Shown: positions 1 to 7,268 of the stretch, one piece after another | Layout: each line of letters begins with the position of its first letter | How positions within the stretch are numbered: position 1 is the stretch's first letter | Source: Hondaea fermentalgiana | Lineage: Eukaryota > Sar > Bigyra > Thraustochytrida > Thraustochytriidae | DNA: 15,146 nt | Reading direction: 5' to 3' | Assembly (NCBI GenBank): GCA_014084085.1 | Contig: NPFB01000030.1 | Span: 267,865-283,010 of the forward strand | Made by a program: the position numbers and the translations under genes | The notes under the pieces: generated by a model | The model's database searches: none | What the model was told of the DNA's origin: nothing | What the model saw: the letters and a program-made list of their open reading frames with translations, nothing else

Positions 1-844
1 CGGTCGCGGCGGCGGCCTCCTCGGGCGTCGCCGCCATGCTTTCTCCTGCTCGTCTCTGCGCGCTGCCGCTCGCCGCCCAGCTGGCCAGCTGGGCTCGCGT
101 CGAAGCGCGTCTGCTGCTCGCCCGCGCCTCTCGCGCCCCAGAACGTGCCTCGGAACCGCGGCACAGTCCGCGCCCGCGGCCTGAACCTTCTTCTGCTCGC
201 TCCCGGCGTCTTCCCCGCGCCGCGTCCCGGTCTCGGTCCTGCGCTTTCTCGCAAGCCTTCTTGGGTCTCTGCCGCGGCTGCGCTCTCAGCCGGCCGGCCT
301 CGCCTCGCTGTCCCGGCCGCGACTCGCGTTCGGGGTCTGCCGCGCTGCGCTGTCTGTTTAGCGGGCGGGCGCGACATGCTCGCGCTCGGCCGCGTCTTGC
401 GGTTTCCTGCCCCTGGAAATCGCGGCAGGATCACCATTTTCGTCGTCGTTATCGTTATCCTCATCACCACTGTCGTTTCGGCATCGTCGTCGCCCGGCTT
501 GGGCCGGGATAAGAAAACGCCCTGCGGGCTCTGCCTCGCCGCGAAAACGTGCTGCTCTGCTGCTGGCCGCGAGGGCGCTCTCGAGCGGCCGCGTCGTTGC
601 GGCGGACGCAGCTAGCGAGCTCGCGCGTCGCAGTCGCGTTGCGAGGCGAGGCGAGGCGGCGCGCCCGGTCTTGACGTAGACACTATCGTAGACTCGCATC
701 CGGCGCGCGCCGTTTGCGACAGAGCACACCGCGCCCCTGTCACTCGCTCCCTGCTCGACCGGCCGGCCGACCACCTAGCTTTGCAGGCTTCCCGAGGGCA
801 CGGACCTGCTGAATTGATGGAAACAGAACTCGGCGCAGGCCGAG
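1..844. other. GC-rich stretch without a recognisable gene
   Basis: This stretch is extremely rich in C and G and dominated by CG-containing codons in every frame. The longest ATG-initiated frame is on the plus strand at 36-512 (158 codons). Its ATG sits in a good context (GCCGCC before ATG), but the product is almost entirely Arg, Ala, Pro and Ser, with no domain I recognise. A GTC/GTT-rich patch near 440-485 reads as a hydrophobic run on one strand and an Asp/Asn/Glu run on the other, so neither reading is persuasive. A GAGGC-type repeat lies at 641-660 and resembles one at 5345-5371 upstream of the channel gene. The stretch could be promoter/5' leader DNA of a gene further right, or the edge of a gene outside the window. 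Confidence 0.5.
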
Positions 845-1135
845 ATGAAGTTCGTGCGGGCTGTGATCTACCACGAGTTTCGTCGCGAGCAAGTCCGCCG
901 CGCCGAAGAGCGCCAAGACGCCCTGAATTCTGTCGCGACGGTCCTCGACTCGAGCACCGGCGCGATCGGTCCTGGCTGGAGCTGCAGCTGCACTGCACGC
1001 TCAAGACTTGGGCCCGGGGGCGACAGCGCATCGGCCTTTGATGTCGTGGAGCTCAGGACCGACCGACGAGCGACGTCGAGGCGGCAGCGGCGTCGTCATC
1101 AGCAGCACCAGCTGCAGCAGCAGATGAGACAGTGA
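845..1135 (+). CDS. Weak candidate small protein or first exon, unknown function
   Basis: This ATG-initiated frame of 96 codons has a G at -3. The first 40 or so residues look protein-like: MKFVRAVIYHEFRREQ, followed by a charged helical stretch (RRAEERQDALNS) and VATVLDSSTG. After about residue 45 the frame turns into Cys/Ser/Arg/Gln-rich sequence that looks non-coding and ends in Gln/His runs. One explanation is that only the first part is an exon and a GT splice donor near 939 or 969 leads to an exon further right; a 36-codon frame at 1255-1365 is one possible partner. The other is that the frame is spurious in GC-rich DNA. I recognise no family. Confidence 0.22.
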   Translation: MKFVRAVIYHEFRREQVRRAEERQDALNSVATVLDSSTGAIGPGWSCSCTARSRLGPGGDSASAFDVVELRTDRRATSRRQRRRHQQHQLQQQMRQ

Positions 1136-1254
1136 ATGGGTGGATGCGGCTCTCCGGGAGGATCGATGAGGACCGAGGCGCCATGCGCCGGGCTGGAGTG
1201 GCGACATGTTGGAGGACGTAGGACGCAGGGGGAAGGAGGAAGAAACGAAAAGCA

Positions 1255-1365
1255 ATGCTGCTGCTGGTGTGGCAGTTGCTGCTGCTGCGGCTCCTCGTCC
1301 GGCGGGCGGAGATGATGAGTACAAGAGCACGACTGCGAAGTTTCACTGGTGGAAAGAAAGTTTAG
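1255..1365 (+). CDS. Doubtful 36-codon frame with Leu-rich start
   Basis: A short ATG-to-TAG frame begins MLLLVWQLLLLRLLVRR and ends with basic residues and GGKKV. The Leu run comes from CTG/TTG repeats, so low-complexity DNA alone could produce it. The frame opens after a TAG at 1219-1221. It might be a micropeptide or a terminal exon of the candidate starting at 845, but nothing in the sequence decides this. It lies just beyond the 3' end of the channel gene on the opposite strand. Confidence 0.1.
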   Translation: MLLLVWQLLLLRLLVRRAEMMSTRARLRSFTGGKKV

Positions 1366-1380
1366 AAGGGACTCTATAGG

Positions 1381-1391
1381 TACTACTAGGC
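1381..1391. repeat. TACTACTAGGC 11-mer, copy 1
   Basis: This 11-base word lies 31-41 nt beyond the stop codon of the channel gene, inside its likely 3' untranslated region or polyadenylation zone. An identical copy is at 5532-5542, on the other side of the same gene. In a GC-rich window such an A/T/C-rich word is conspicuous. It may be part of 3'-end or promoter signals; function unknown. Confidence 0.45.
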
Positions 1392-1421
1392 CTACTATGT
1401 GCGCCGACCACTCGGTTATGA

Positions 1422-4400
1422 CTAACTGCTGGCATTCGCACCAAAGACGACGCGTTGACGGCTCCGCGGACTCCGAGGCTTCGAGGAGGGCTGCGGCACA
1501 GAGGTCGTCTTGAGCAGACCGTCCGAAGACTGCGGCATCGTTGACGTGGACCGCGAAAGCCCATGCGAACGCGCGCGCAAGAGCACGACCTCCCGCTCGA
1601 GTCGACGATTGCTCAGAATGAGCTCCTTGACCGAGAGCGCGAGGTCCTCAATGTCCTTCTTGCTCGCCACAGGGGAGGATGACGAGAGATTCGCATGCGA
1701 AGAAAACAACCTCGAGCGCGAGCCCACTCCATCGCCAGACGTGCCGTCGAGCTGAGACCTGGGCGCATGAAAGACAGTAATGAGCTGGAGCTCCGATTTC
1801 TCGCTCAATGCCGCGCCAAATTCCTTGTCCACCGGCTCAAAGTGCAGCTGCCCAGACCCAGAGCGGTGGCCGCGCACCTCCATATCCGGGTGCAACGCCT
1901 TGGAAGCCGCAGCAACGCGGTCGACCTTTGGCCACGTAAACCCGCCCGTAGAACCCCGCACGCGATTGTACAAGGCGAAGAGCCAAGTCCGCACACGATG
2001 GAAAACATGCGAATTGCGCTTGCGGAAGACGGCGAGCTCTTCAATGTACGAGCGCGGAAGCTCCACCTCCACCGAGTCGTCCACCATTTCACGCACGTAC
2101 TGGTTCGAGTCGCCGGGGGGAATGTATCGGCCAGAACGCTTGGCAATCTGCGCGGCCGTCTTAGAAAAGATGATCGAGTTCACGGCCATCTCGTAATGCT
2201 CGTAGAAAAGCACAAGACGCGCCTTTTGCATCATCCAGGCCGCCTGCGAGTTCTCGCTAATCTCCTCATATGTGTTGGTCATGACCGCCACCAAAAGGTT
2301 GACGACCACCAGACTGACGAGCACCATGTACACGGCAAGCACAAGAAAAGCAAACCACTTGCGCCAAAAGATGCTGTCCTCGTTCAGTGTCGTCACGTCC
2401 AGGTTAAAGATGAACATAAAGAGATTGATCCACGACATGCCCACCGAATTGTACTCGAGCGCGCTTTGCTCGTCCTTGAAGAGCACCGCCATCGAGAGCG
2501 AAAACCCCGTAATCAGCGTAAAAAGAACCAAGAAATACACAATGTTGCGCGAAATCATCCTGCGAATCGTTGCCATCGGCACACCAATTGACTCAAAGCC
2601 CTCGCCAAAGCCCAGGCCCCGGTAAAAGAGCCGCGGAATGACCACTGCACTTAGCACGTCTGCCACAATCAGCGCAATGTCAGGGTGCCCGTCCTCAGAA
2701 ATATCTCTCCGCGGGATCGCGCGAAGTAACTGCGCCCCAAAGACCGCCACATGCGGAACAATGAAAAAGGCCTCGTTGCGCAGTTTGCAGTGCAGCACGT
2801 TCGACCACCGTGGCGCCCCGCCACTCAGCATGTCTGCCAGACGCGCCTGCACCACGTGAATGTACGTGTACCGCGCATTCAAGGCAAAGAGGATCACATG
2901 CGCAATCAAATTCACCAAACCCATCACATTGGTCAAAGACGGTTCCCTCCAGACGCTTGCAAGCACGCCGTACGGAAGCACTCTGTACGCGCTAAAGACG
3001 CTATAGACCAACAGACCTGTGAATGCGACGTGCACGAGGAACTCGAAAAAGACGACTTCTCGCGTGAAGAGGGTCCAACGCGCGTTCAGCACGAATTGCA
3101 CGACGCGGTGCGATATGAGCTCCGCATTGTCGGTAAACACCATTTCCTTGAGCGCAAAGCTGCTGTGTGGAATGGTCCCGAGTAGCGAGATATTGTACGA
3201 GAAAACCTGCGCATTGTTTTCCCAGTGCAAAAAGTTACGCTGCTGGTCGAGAATCTTGAGAGCCAGAGACGGTCGCTCACGCACAATGACATTGAAAAAT
3301 GCCTCATAAAACGAAGACGAGCGCGATGCGTATACATCGGCCAGCGATGCCCCATTCTCGTCGTACTCGGGAAGAACCTCCTGCTCCGGATTCGCGCGTC
3401 GGCCTGTGAGGAAGGCGCGTTTCAGCACGGTCCACTTGTTGCGCGCATTCTGTTGTAGCATGCGTTGCTGCAATTTTGCCGTCACCCCGCTGTTGCTTGA
3501 CTCTTGCACAGAAGAAGAAGCCGTCCCACTCGAACCGTACGACGTTCGCGAACCCGCGCGCAAGAGCGGATCCCCGGACGCCGGGTCGGAAGCCACCGAA
3601 GAGGGTGCGTCTGCCTTGGTCGCTTCGACGTGAAGATCATCAACGCGGTGGTTATCTTGCGAGCGAAAGAGGCGCTTTGACAAATCTAAAAGGTACAAGG
3701 CCACACGGTGCTCTTCGTCGCTGGAGGCACGCAAGGCTGCTTCTTCGAGAGGGAGTCGTCCGTCGTCATTGGTCACATCCATGCGCGCGCCCTTGCTGAC
3801 AAGGTACTTGGCCACGTCCACCGAGGTCGCCAGGTGTAGGGCAGTGTTACCGGAGAAATTGCAAAAACAGACGTCGGCACCGGCGCGCACAAGAACCTTG
3901 ACGACGCGCTTGTTGTCAGCTGCAGTCGCCCACTGCAGCGGCGTCGACCCATTGTATGTGGTGCGTGCATTGACGTCCGCGCCTGCGTCCAAAAGGTATC
4001 GAATAATGTCTAAATTGTCGTTGTGCGTCGCCGTGTGAAGCGGGGTCTGCCCATTGAGGCCTCGAATGTCTACATCGACCCCGTGATCCACCAAGAGTCG
4101 ACAGACTTCTACAGAAGTCGCAATATGAAGAGCGCTTAGGCCGTACGAGACGGCATCTTTGACGGGATTTAGCTGAGAGGCTGCTTCAACCGACATTTGT
4201 TCCAGACACCGTCGAGCCGCCTTGGCATCGCCGGCGGCGCTGGCACTCATGAGTTTATAAAACGCAGCCTCTGATCCCTGTACGAGGCTCCCAAGACGCA
4301 CCAAAAGTCTGTCCTCCCGAGTGTCGTAGCCACTCAAACTTCGGCTCAGACGCATCGGCTTGGCGGGGGGCTGCGCTTTTTCCGAGTCCGAGTCCATTTC

Positions 4401-5150
4401 GTTATCCGACTCGTCTGTTGTGCCTTCCCCCGCGCTGTCGACAGAAGTTAGCCGAGACAGAAAAGATGACTTGCCGTTCCCCGTGTCGGCACCGCCCCAG
4501 GCGCTGTCGACGCCAAGCGGTTCATGTGCACCTTCTCGCAAAAGCCCGCCTCCGGACGGCGCCTGGGACGGGGGCGCGGCAACGAGAGGACTCTGCCTCC
4601 CATCCTCGGCGCCAGTGTTGCTCGGCAATGGCAGCAAGCTGTCGAGTTGCATTTGTACAGAGTTCTGTCGTGACGAGGTTCCAGCTTCGAGCGGGGGCAG
4701 CATCGACGAAGTTGACGCAGACGACTGCGATCGGCCAATTGTTTCTCCCGGTGGCAAACTCGAAGTCTGCGAATGCACAGACCCAGGTGATGTGGGTGGC
4801 ATGGATGAGGGAAGTAGCGAGAATGATGAAGACGACGACGAGGAAGCTGACCTCGGAGCCGTGAGCTGCGGCAACATCGACACCCCGATCTCGTCCATGC
4901 TTGCCTGTCTTGCAGTGCTGAGACCCACATCTTGCGGGGGCGGCTGACTCTGCGAACTCGTTGCCGCCATTTCATGCTGCGCACGCGTCACCTGCGCTTG
5001 CTGCCCCTGGGCCTCTTGCTCGCCAAGGGCCTGTCTCCTCCTGTGAGCTGAGTCGTCGTCTCCTTGGCTATCATCGACTTCTCTCCTCGCGCCAGCGCCT
5101 CTCGACGGCGCTTCTGCATCATCCTCGCGCCGCGGGCCGCCTGAGGCCAT
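1422..5150 (-). CDS. Ankyrin-repeat TRP-like cation channel, 1242 residues
   Basis: This is probably a tetrameric membrane cation channel of the TRP superfamily (TRPV/TRPA-like layout), conducting cations in response to a sensory or cellular stimulus. Residues 1-270 are Ser/Pro/Gln-rich and probably disordered, with an acidic DESDNEMDSDSE patch at 246-257. Four clear ankyrin repeats follow at about 336-461 (for example NGQTPLHTATHNDN and SGNTALHLATSVDV), with a weaker fifth after them. Six hydrophobic segments lie at about 700-721, 739-760, 794-810, 824-842, 868-891 and 932-955. A pore-helix/filter region sits at about 905-921 (WINLFMFIFNLDVTTL). S6 ends NLLVAVMTNTYEEI and is followed by a TRP-domain-like helix around W972 (AAWMMQKARLVLFYE). 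Residues about 1163-1196 form a probable coiled coil. The start is the first ATG, 10 nt after a CGCT microsatellite in the leader; Met61 (4970) has a stronger context (A at -3, G at +4) and is a possible alternative. The stop is TAG. Ankyrin repeats plus the S6/TRP-box motif argue against a voltage-gated channel; the ligand or stimulus cannot be read from sequence. Confidence 0.87.
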   Translation of the reverse strand: MASGGPRREDDAEAPSRGAGARREVDDSQGDDDSAHRRRQALGEQEAQGQQAQVTRAQHEMAATSSQSQPPPQDVGLSTARQASMDEIGVSMLPQLTAPRSASSSSSSSFSLLPSSMPPTSPGSVHSQTSSLPPGETIGRSQSSASTSSMLPPLEAGTSSRQNSVQMQLDSLLPLPSNTGAEDGRQSPLVAAPPSQAPSGGGLLREGAHEPLGVDSAWGGADTGNGKSSFLSRLTSVDSAGEGTTDESDNEMDSDSEKAQPPAKPMRLSRSLSGYDTREDRLLVRLGSLVQGSEAAFYKLMSASAAGDAKAARRCLEQMSVEAASQLNPVKDAVSYGLSALHIATSVEVCRLLVDHGVDVDIRGLNGQTPLHTATHNDNLDIIRYLLDAGADVNARTTYNGSTPLQWATAADNKRVVKVLVRAGADVCFCNFSGNTALHLATSVDVAKYLVSKGARMDVTNDDGRLPLEEAALRASSDEEHRVALYLLDLSKRLFRSQDNHRVDDLHVEATKADAPSSVASDPASGDPLLRAGSRTSYGSSGTASSSVQESSNSGVTAKLQQRMLQQNARNKWTVLKRAFLTGRRANPEQEVLPEYDENGASLADVYASRSSSFYEAFFNVIVRERPSLALKILDQQRNFLHWENNAQVFSYNISLLGTIPHSSFALKEMVFTDNAELISHRVVQFVLNARWTLFTREVVFFEFLVHVAFTGLLVYSVFSAYRVLPYGVLASVWREPSLTNVMGLVNLIAHVILFALNARYTYIHVVQARLADMLSGGAPRWSNVLHCKLRNEAFFIVPHVAVFGAQLLRAIPRRDISEDGHPDIALIVADVLSAVVIPRLFYRGLGFGEGFESIGVPMATIRRMISRNIVYFLVLFTLITGFSLSMAVLFKDEQSALEYNSVGMSWINLFMFIFNLDVTTLNEDSIFWRKWFAFLVLAVYMVLVSLVVVNLLVAVMTNTYEEISENSQAAWMMQKARLVLFYEHYEMAVNSIIFSKTAAQIAKRSGRYIPPGDSNQYVREMVDDSVEVELPRSYIEELAVFRKRNSHVFHRVRTWLFALYNRVRGSTGGFTWPKVDRVAAASKALHPDMEVRGHRSGSGQLHFEPVDKEFGAALSEKSELQLITVFHAPRSQLDGTSGDGVGSRSRLFSSHANLSSSSPVASKKDIEDLALSVKELILSNRRLEREVVLLRARSHGLSRSTSTMPQSSDGLLKTTSVPQPSSKPRSPRSRQRVVFGANASS

Positions 5151-5160
5151 ATCGTCCGCC

Positions 5161-5190
5161 CGCTCGCTCGCTCGCTCGCTCGCTCGCTCG
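5161..5190. repeat. CGCT microsatellite (7.5 units) in channel gene leader
   Basis: There are seven and a half perfect CGCT units directly upstream of the channel gene start codon, which lies on the minus strand at 5150. In the mRNA this would read as a GAGC/GCGA repeat ending 10 nt before the ATG. It is non-coding for the chosen start. Length variation here could alter initiation or leader structure. Confidence 0.9.
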
Positions 5191-5548
5191 CGCGGGCGCT
5201 GCGCCTTGCACGCGCCAGCTCCGTGCGCGGGTCGATCGGTTTATGGGACTCGTGGAGCTTCAAGCTGCGAGCTCGGGCCTCCTCACTGTTACCTTTTGAT
5301 TTAGTTCTTCTCTTTTTTTTTTTTCCTTCGTTGCCGCACTGGCCGAGGCGACGCGAGGCGACGCGAGGCGAGCAAGCAGTCGCGCGCGCTCCGACTCGCT
5401 CTCGCAGAAGGCCAGAGATCGATGCTAGATTCTGTCGCGCCACAAACCTTGGGCTCATCCGGGCTGCTTTGCGCACGAACTGTTCTTTCTCGAGACCGTT
5501 CCCATGTTAGTATGTGAGCTTCATAGTGGTTTACTACTAGGCTTAGTG
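5191..5548. promoter_or_regulatory. Probable divergent promoter region between channel and J-domain genes
   Basis: This is the part of the 723-bp gap between two divergently oriented genes that lies beyond the microsatellite, so promoters for both should lie in or near it. It holds a 12-base T run at 5313-5324. It also holds a GC-rich tandem element (GAGGCGACGC repeated about 2.5 times) at 5345-5371 and a more A/T-containing zone after about 5505. No convincing TATA box is seen. The 12-base T run would be an A run on the channel gene's strand, about 160 nt upstream of its ATG. Assignment as promoter rests on position only. Confidence 0.45.
5532..5542. repeat. TACTACTAGGC 11-mer, copy 2
   Basis: This copy is identical to 1381-1391. 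It sits in the divergent spacer, immediately before a short inverted repeat (5549-5571), in a patch rich in TAGTA/TACTA words (TAGTATG at 5509, TAGTAC, GAGTACTAC). The clustering suggests either a protein-binding array or low-complexity drift. Confidence 0.45.
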
Positions 5549-5571
5549 GTAGTACTGACTATGAGTACTAC
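5549..5571. repeat. 8-bp perfect inverted repeat with 7-nt loop
   Basis: GTAGTACT and AGTACTAC are exact reverse complements separated by GACTATG. The element lies about 300 bp upstream of the J-domain gene and about 400 bp upstream of the divergent channel gene. It could be a dimeric transcription-factor site or a small hairpin. It is not followed by a T run, so a terminator reading is not favoured. Confidence 0.5.
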
Positions 5572-5873
5572 GGAGCCAACGGATCTAAGGTGGCAGTGAA
5601 CTTTCATGTTGTGGAGCAAGAAACTCGGGTCCTCGTCGGCTATGGCGAGAGCTATATGCTTATGATAAGCGCAAGCCAGCGGCTGCGCTGGGCTCTACGA
5701 CTGCACGCGTTGAGCTGTCGTTGTCGTCGTCAAGCGAGCAGCAAAGGAATTCATGATCTGGGTGTGAAGCGAGCGTCCTTCGAAGTTTGCTCTGAAATCT
5801 GTAGACAGACCCGAAGCGACGACGGCGCGTAGCTTGCTTGGCAATCCGAAGACCTTGCTGCTCGTATTTGCAA

Positions 5874-7226
5874 ATGGCCTCCTCGCAAGTTGCCGAGGTT
5901 CTGAACGCAAGCAGGGCGCTTGCCATCAAGGGCGAAGTCCACGAGGCCGTGGCGCAATTATTGCGAAAACGACACGAGTTACAAACTCAAGCTACACAAC
6001 TTGCCGACGCAAGAGACGAGAATGGAGGCAGCGGGCAAAGATCGCGCTCTACTCCACACGACAAGCAGGCCAAAGCGCTCGCTAGCGCCATCGAAATCAT
6101 CAATGCTCGTGTGCAGCCATTACTCAACGACTTGCGGAGCAATGCCTACAAGGCGCTCGGTGTCAACGCCGGCGCCGAAGTTGCAGATGCTAAGCGCGCG
6201 TATCGCAAACTTGCTCTCCGCTTCCACCCAGACAAATCCGAGGGAACTACGGACCTCTTTCACTGTATTCAGGAAGCCTTTGAGCGATTTCAAGCCGGAG
6301 GCACGCTCGTAAAGCCACAACAAACGCAAACAAACTCCAGCTTCTCGGAGCGTTTTCGTGGACGGCAGCGACAGAATTCTTCACAACCAGGTCGAAGGTC
6401 AAGGACCGGCGCCTCGTCCTCGTCGTCCTCGTCTACTTCATCTTCGAGTGCCTCGGGGCCTCTGCAAACGCCCAAGAACCTTCGCATGATTGATCACAGC
6501 TCGGCGTCTGTCACCGTATGCTGGGACCCTCCTCCCGGAGCAACTCCCTCACAAGTCTCATGCTATGAGCTACAATTCAAGGAAGCCGATGAGCGCGATT
6601 GGCATTCTGCAAGCAACTCTTTGTCGCGAACGAGCTGTCAAAAGCACAACCTCAAACCAGCCACAACGTATCGCTTTCGCATTCGGGCTCTTTCTGCCCA
6701 AACCGGCGAATGGAGTCCTTTCTCTGGGTCAGTCACCGCATCAACCATGGCAGCCGTGCCCGCGCGCCCGCGCATCATTAGCGTCAGCACAAAGGCGAAC
6801 CTGGGCACCTTTAACATTGTGTGGGAGTCGGGCGCCTCGACTGGAGGCGGATCCTCACGTTATGTGTTGGAGTTTCGCCCCAAAAAAGCATTTAGTGCGT
6901 GGATCGAAGTCGAGAACAGCAATGAGTACGAAGCCGCGTCCTGTACGCGCATTCTGCGGGATCTCAGTTTCGTCCGAGCCTATGAATTTCGTGTCCGCGC
7001 GAAAAATCAAGTCGGCGCTGGACCATGGAGCTCTACAGCCGCGTATGAGCCACCCTTGAGTGCTGCGCGAACGCGTGCCAAGGGCAAGCTCAATGTTGTT
7101 CGCGTTAAAGCGCTGCCAAGAAAAGAATCACGTCGAGAGGAGGAGCCCGCTCATGCATCGTGGTCGACCTGGGACGAATGTTTCCGCTGCGACAATCAAG
7201 CAGAGGAGAGCACATTTTCGGGATAA
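5874..7226 (+). CDS. J-domain protein with two fibronectin type III domains, 450 residues
   Basis: This is probably an Hsp70 co-chaperone in which FN3 domains act as a protein-binding platform. Residues 1-85 are predicted mostly helical and charged. A J domain spans about 90-142, with the diagnostic HPD at 118-120 inside FHPDKS and a preceding AKRAYRKLALR helix; HPD is the motif that stimulates Hsp70 ATPase. Residues about 143-195 form a basic, Ser-rich linker with a long serine run. FN3 domain 1 spans about 197-292 (TPKNLRMIDHS, VTVCWDPP, ATTYRFRIRAL). FN3 domain 2 spans about 297-392 (FNIVWES, YEFRVRAKNQVGAGPWS). The tail is basic, with two Trp and a CFRC motif near 436-439. No signal peptide or membrane segment is seen, so a cytosolic or nuclear location is likely. 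The open frame extends 12 codons further upstream only through a TTG, so the ATG at 5874 is chosen. The TAA is only 42 bp from the stop of the convergent gene. The J domain plus FN3 pairing is unusual. Confidence 0.85.
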   Translation: MASSQVAEVLNASRALAIKGEVHEAVAQLLRKRHELQTQATQLADARDENGGSGQRSRSTPHDKQAKALASAIEIINARVQPLLNDLRSNAYKALGVNAGAEVADAKRAYRKLALRFHPDKSEGTTDLFHCIQEAFERFQAGGTLVKPQQTQTNSSFSERFRGRQRQNSSQPGRRSRTGASSSSSSSTSSSSASGPLQTPKNLRMIDHSSASVTVCWDPPPGATPSQVSCYELQFKEADERDWHSASNSLSRTSCQKHNLKPATTYRFRIRALSAQTGEWSPFSGSVTASTMAAVPARPRIISVSTKANLGTFNIVWESGASTGGGSSRYVLEFRPKKAFSAWIEVENSNEYEAASCTRILRDLSFVRAYEFRVRAKNQVGAGPWSSTAAYEPPLSAARTRAKGKLNVVRVKALPRKESRREEEPAHASWSTWDECFRCDNQAEESTFSG

Positions 7227-7268
7227 CGTCTTCTAGGCTTTATACTTCATCAGTGGCGGCAGGAGTGT
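7227..7268. other. 42-bp convergent intergenic gap
   Basis: Only 42 bp separate the TAA of the J-domain gene from the TAG of the oppositely oriented ADP-ribosylglycohydrolase-like gene. Any normal 3' untranslated region of either gene must run into the coding sequence of the other. Overlapping antisense 3' ends are therefore expected. The only slightly A/T-rich word is TTTATA. Confidence 0.7.

Noticed and set aside
36..512. Plus-strand ATG frame of 158 codons with a good initiation context
   Set aside because: The product is almost all Arg, Ala, Pro and Ser in very GC-rich DNA, where long stop-free frames arise by chance. A second frame overlaps it over most of its length.
1695..2591. Plus-strand frame of 298 codons opposite the channel transmembrane region
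   Set aside because: It is rich in His, Arg and Lys, as expected from reading a hydrophobic coding sequence backwards. The minus-strand reading has clear ankyrin and TRP features.
5838..5873. Twelve extra codons at the start of the J-domain protein
   Set aside because: They begin with TTG, which is not a normal nuclear eukaryotic start. The ATG at 5874 is preferred.
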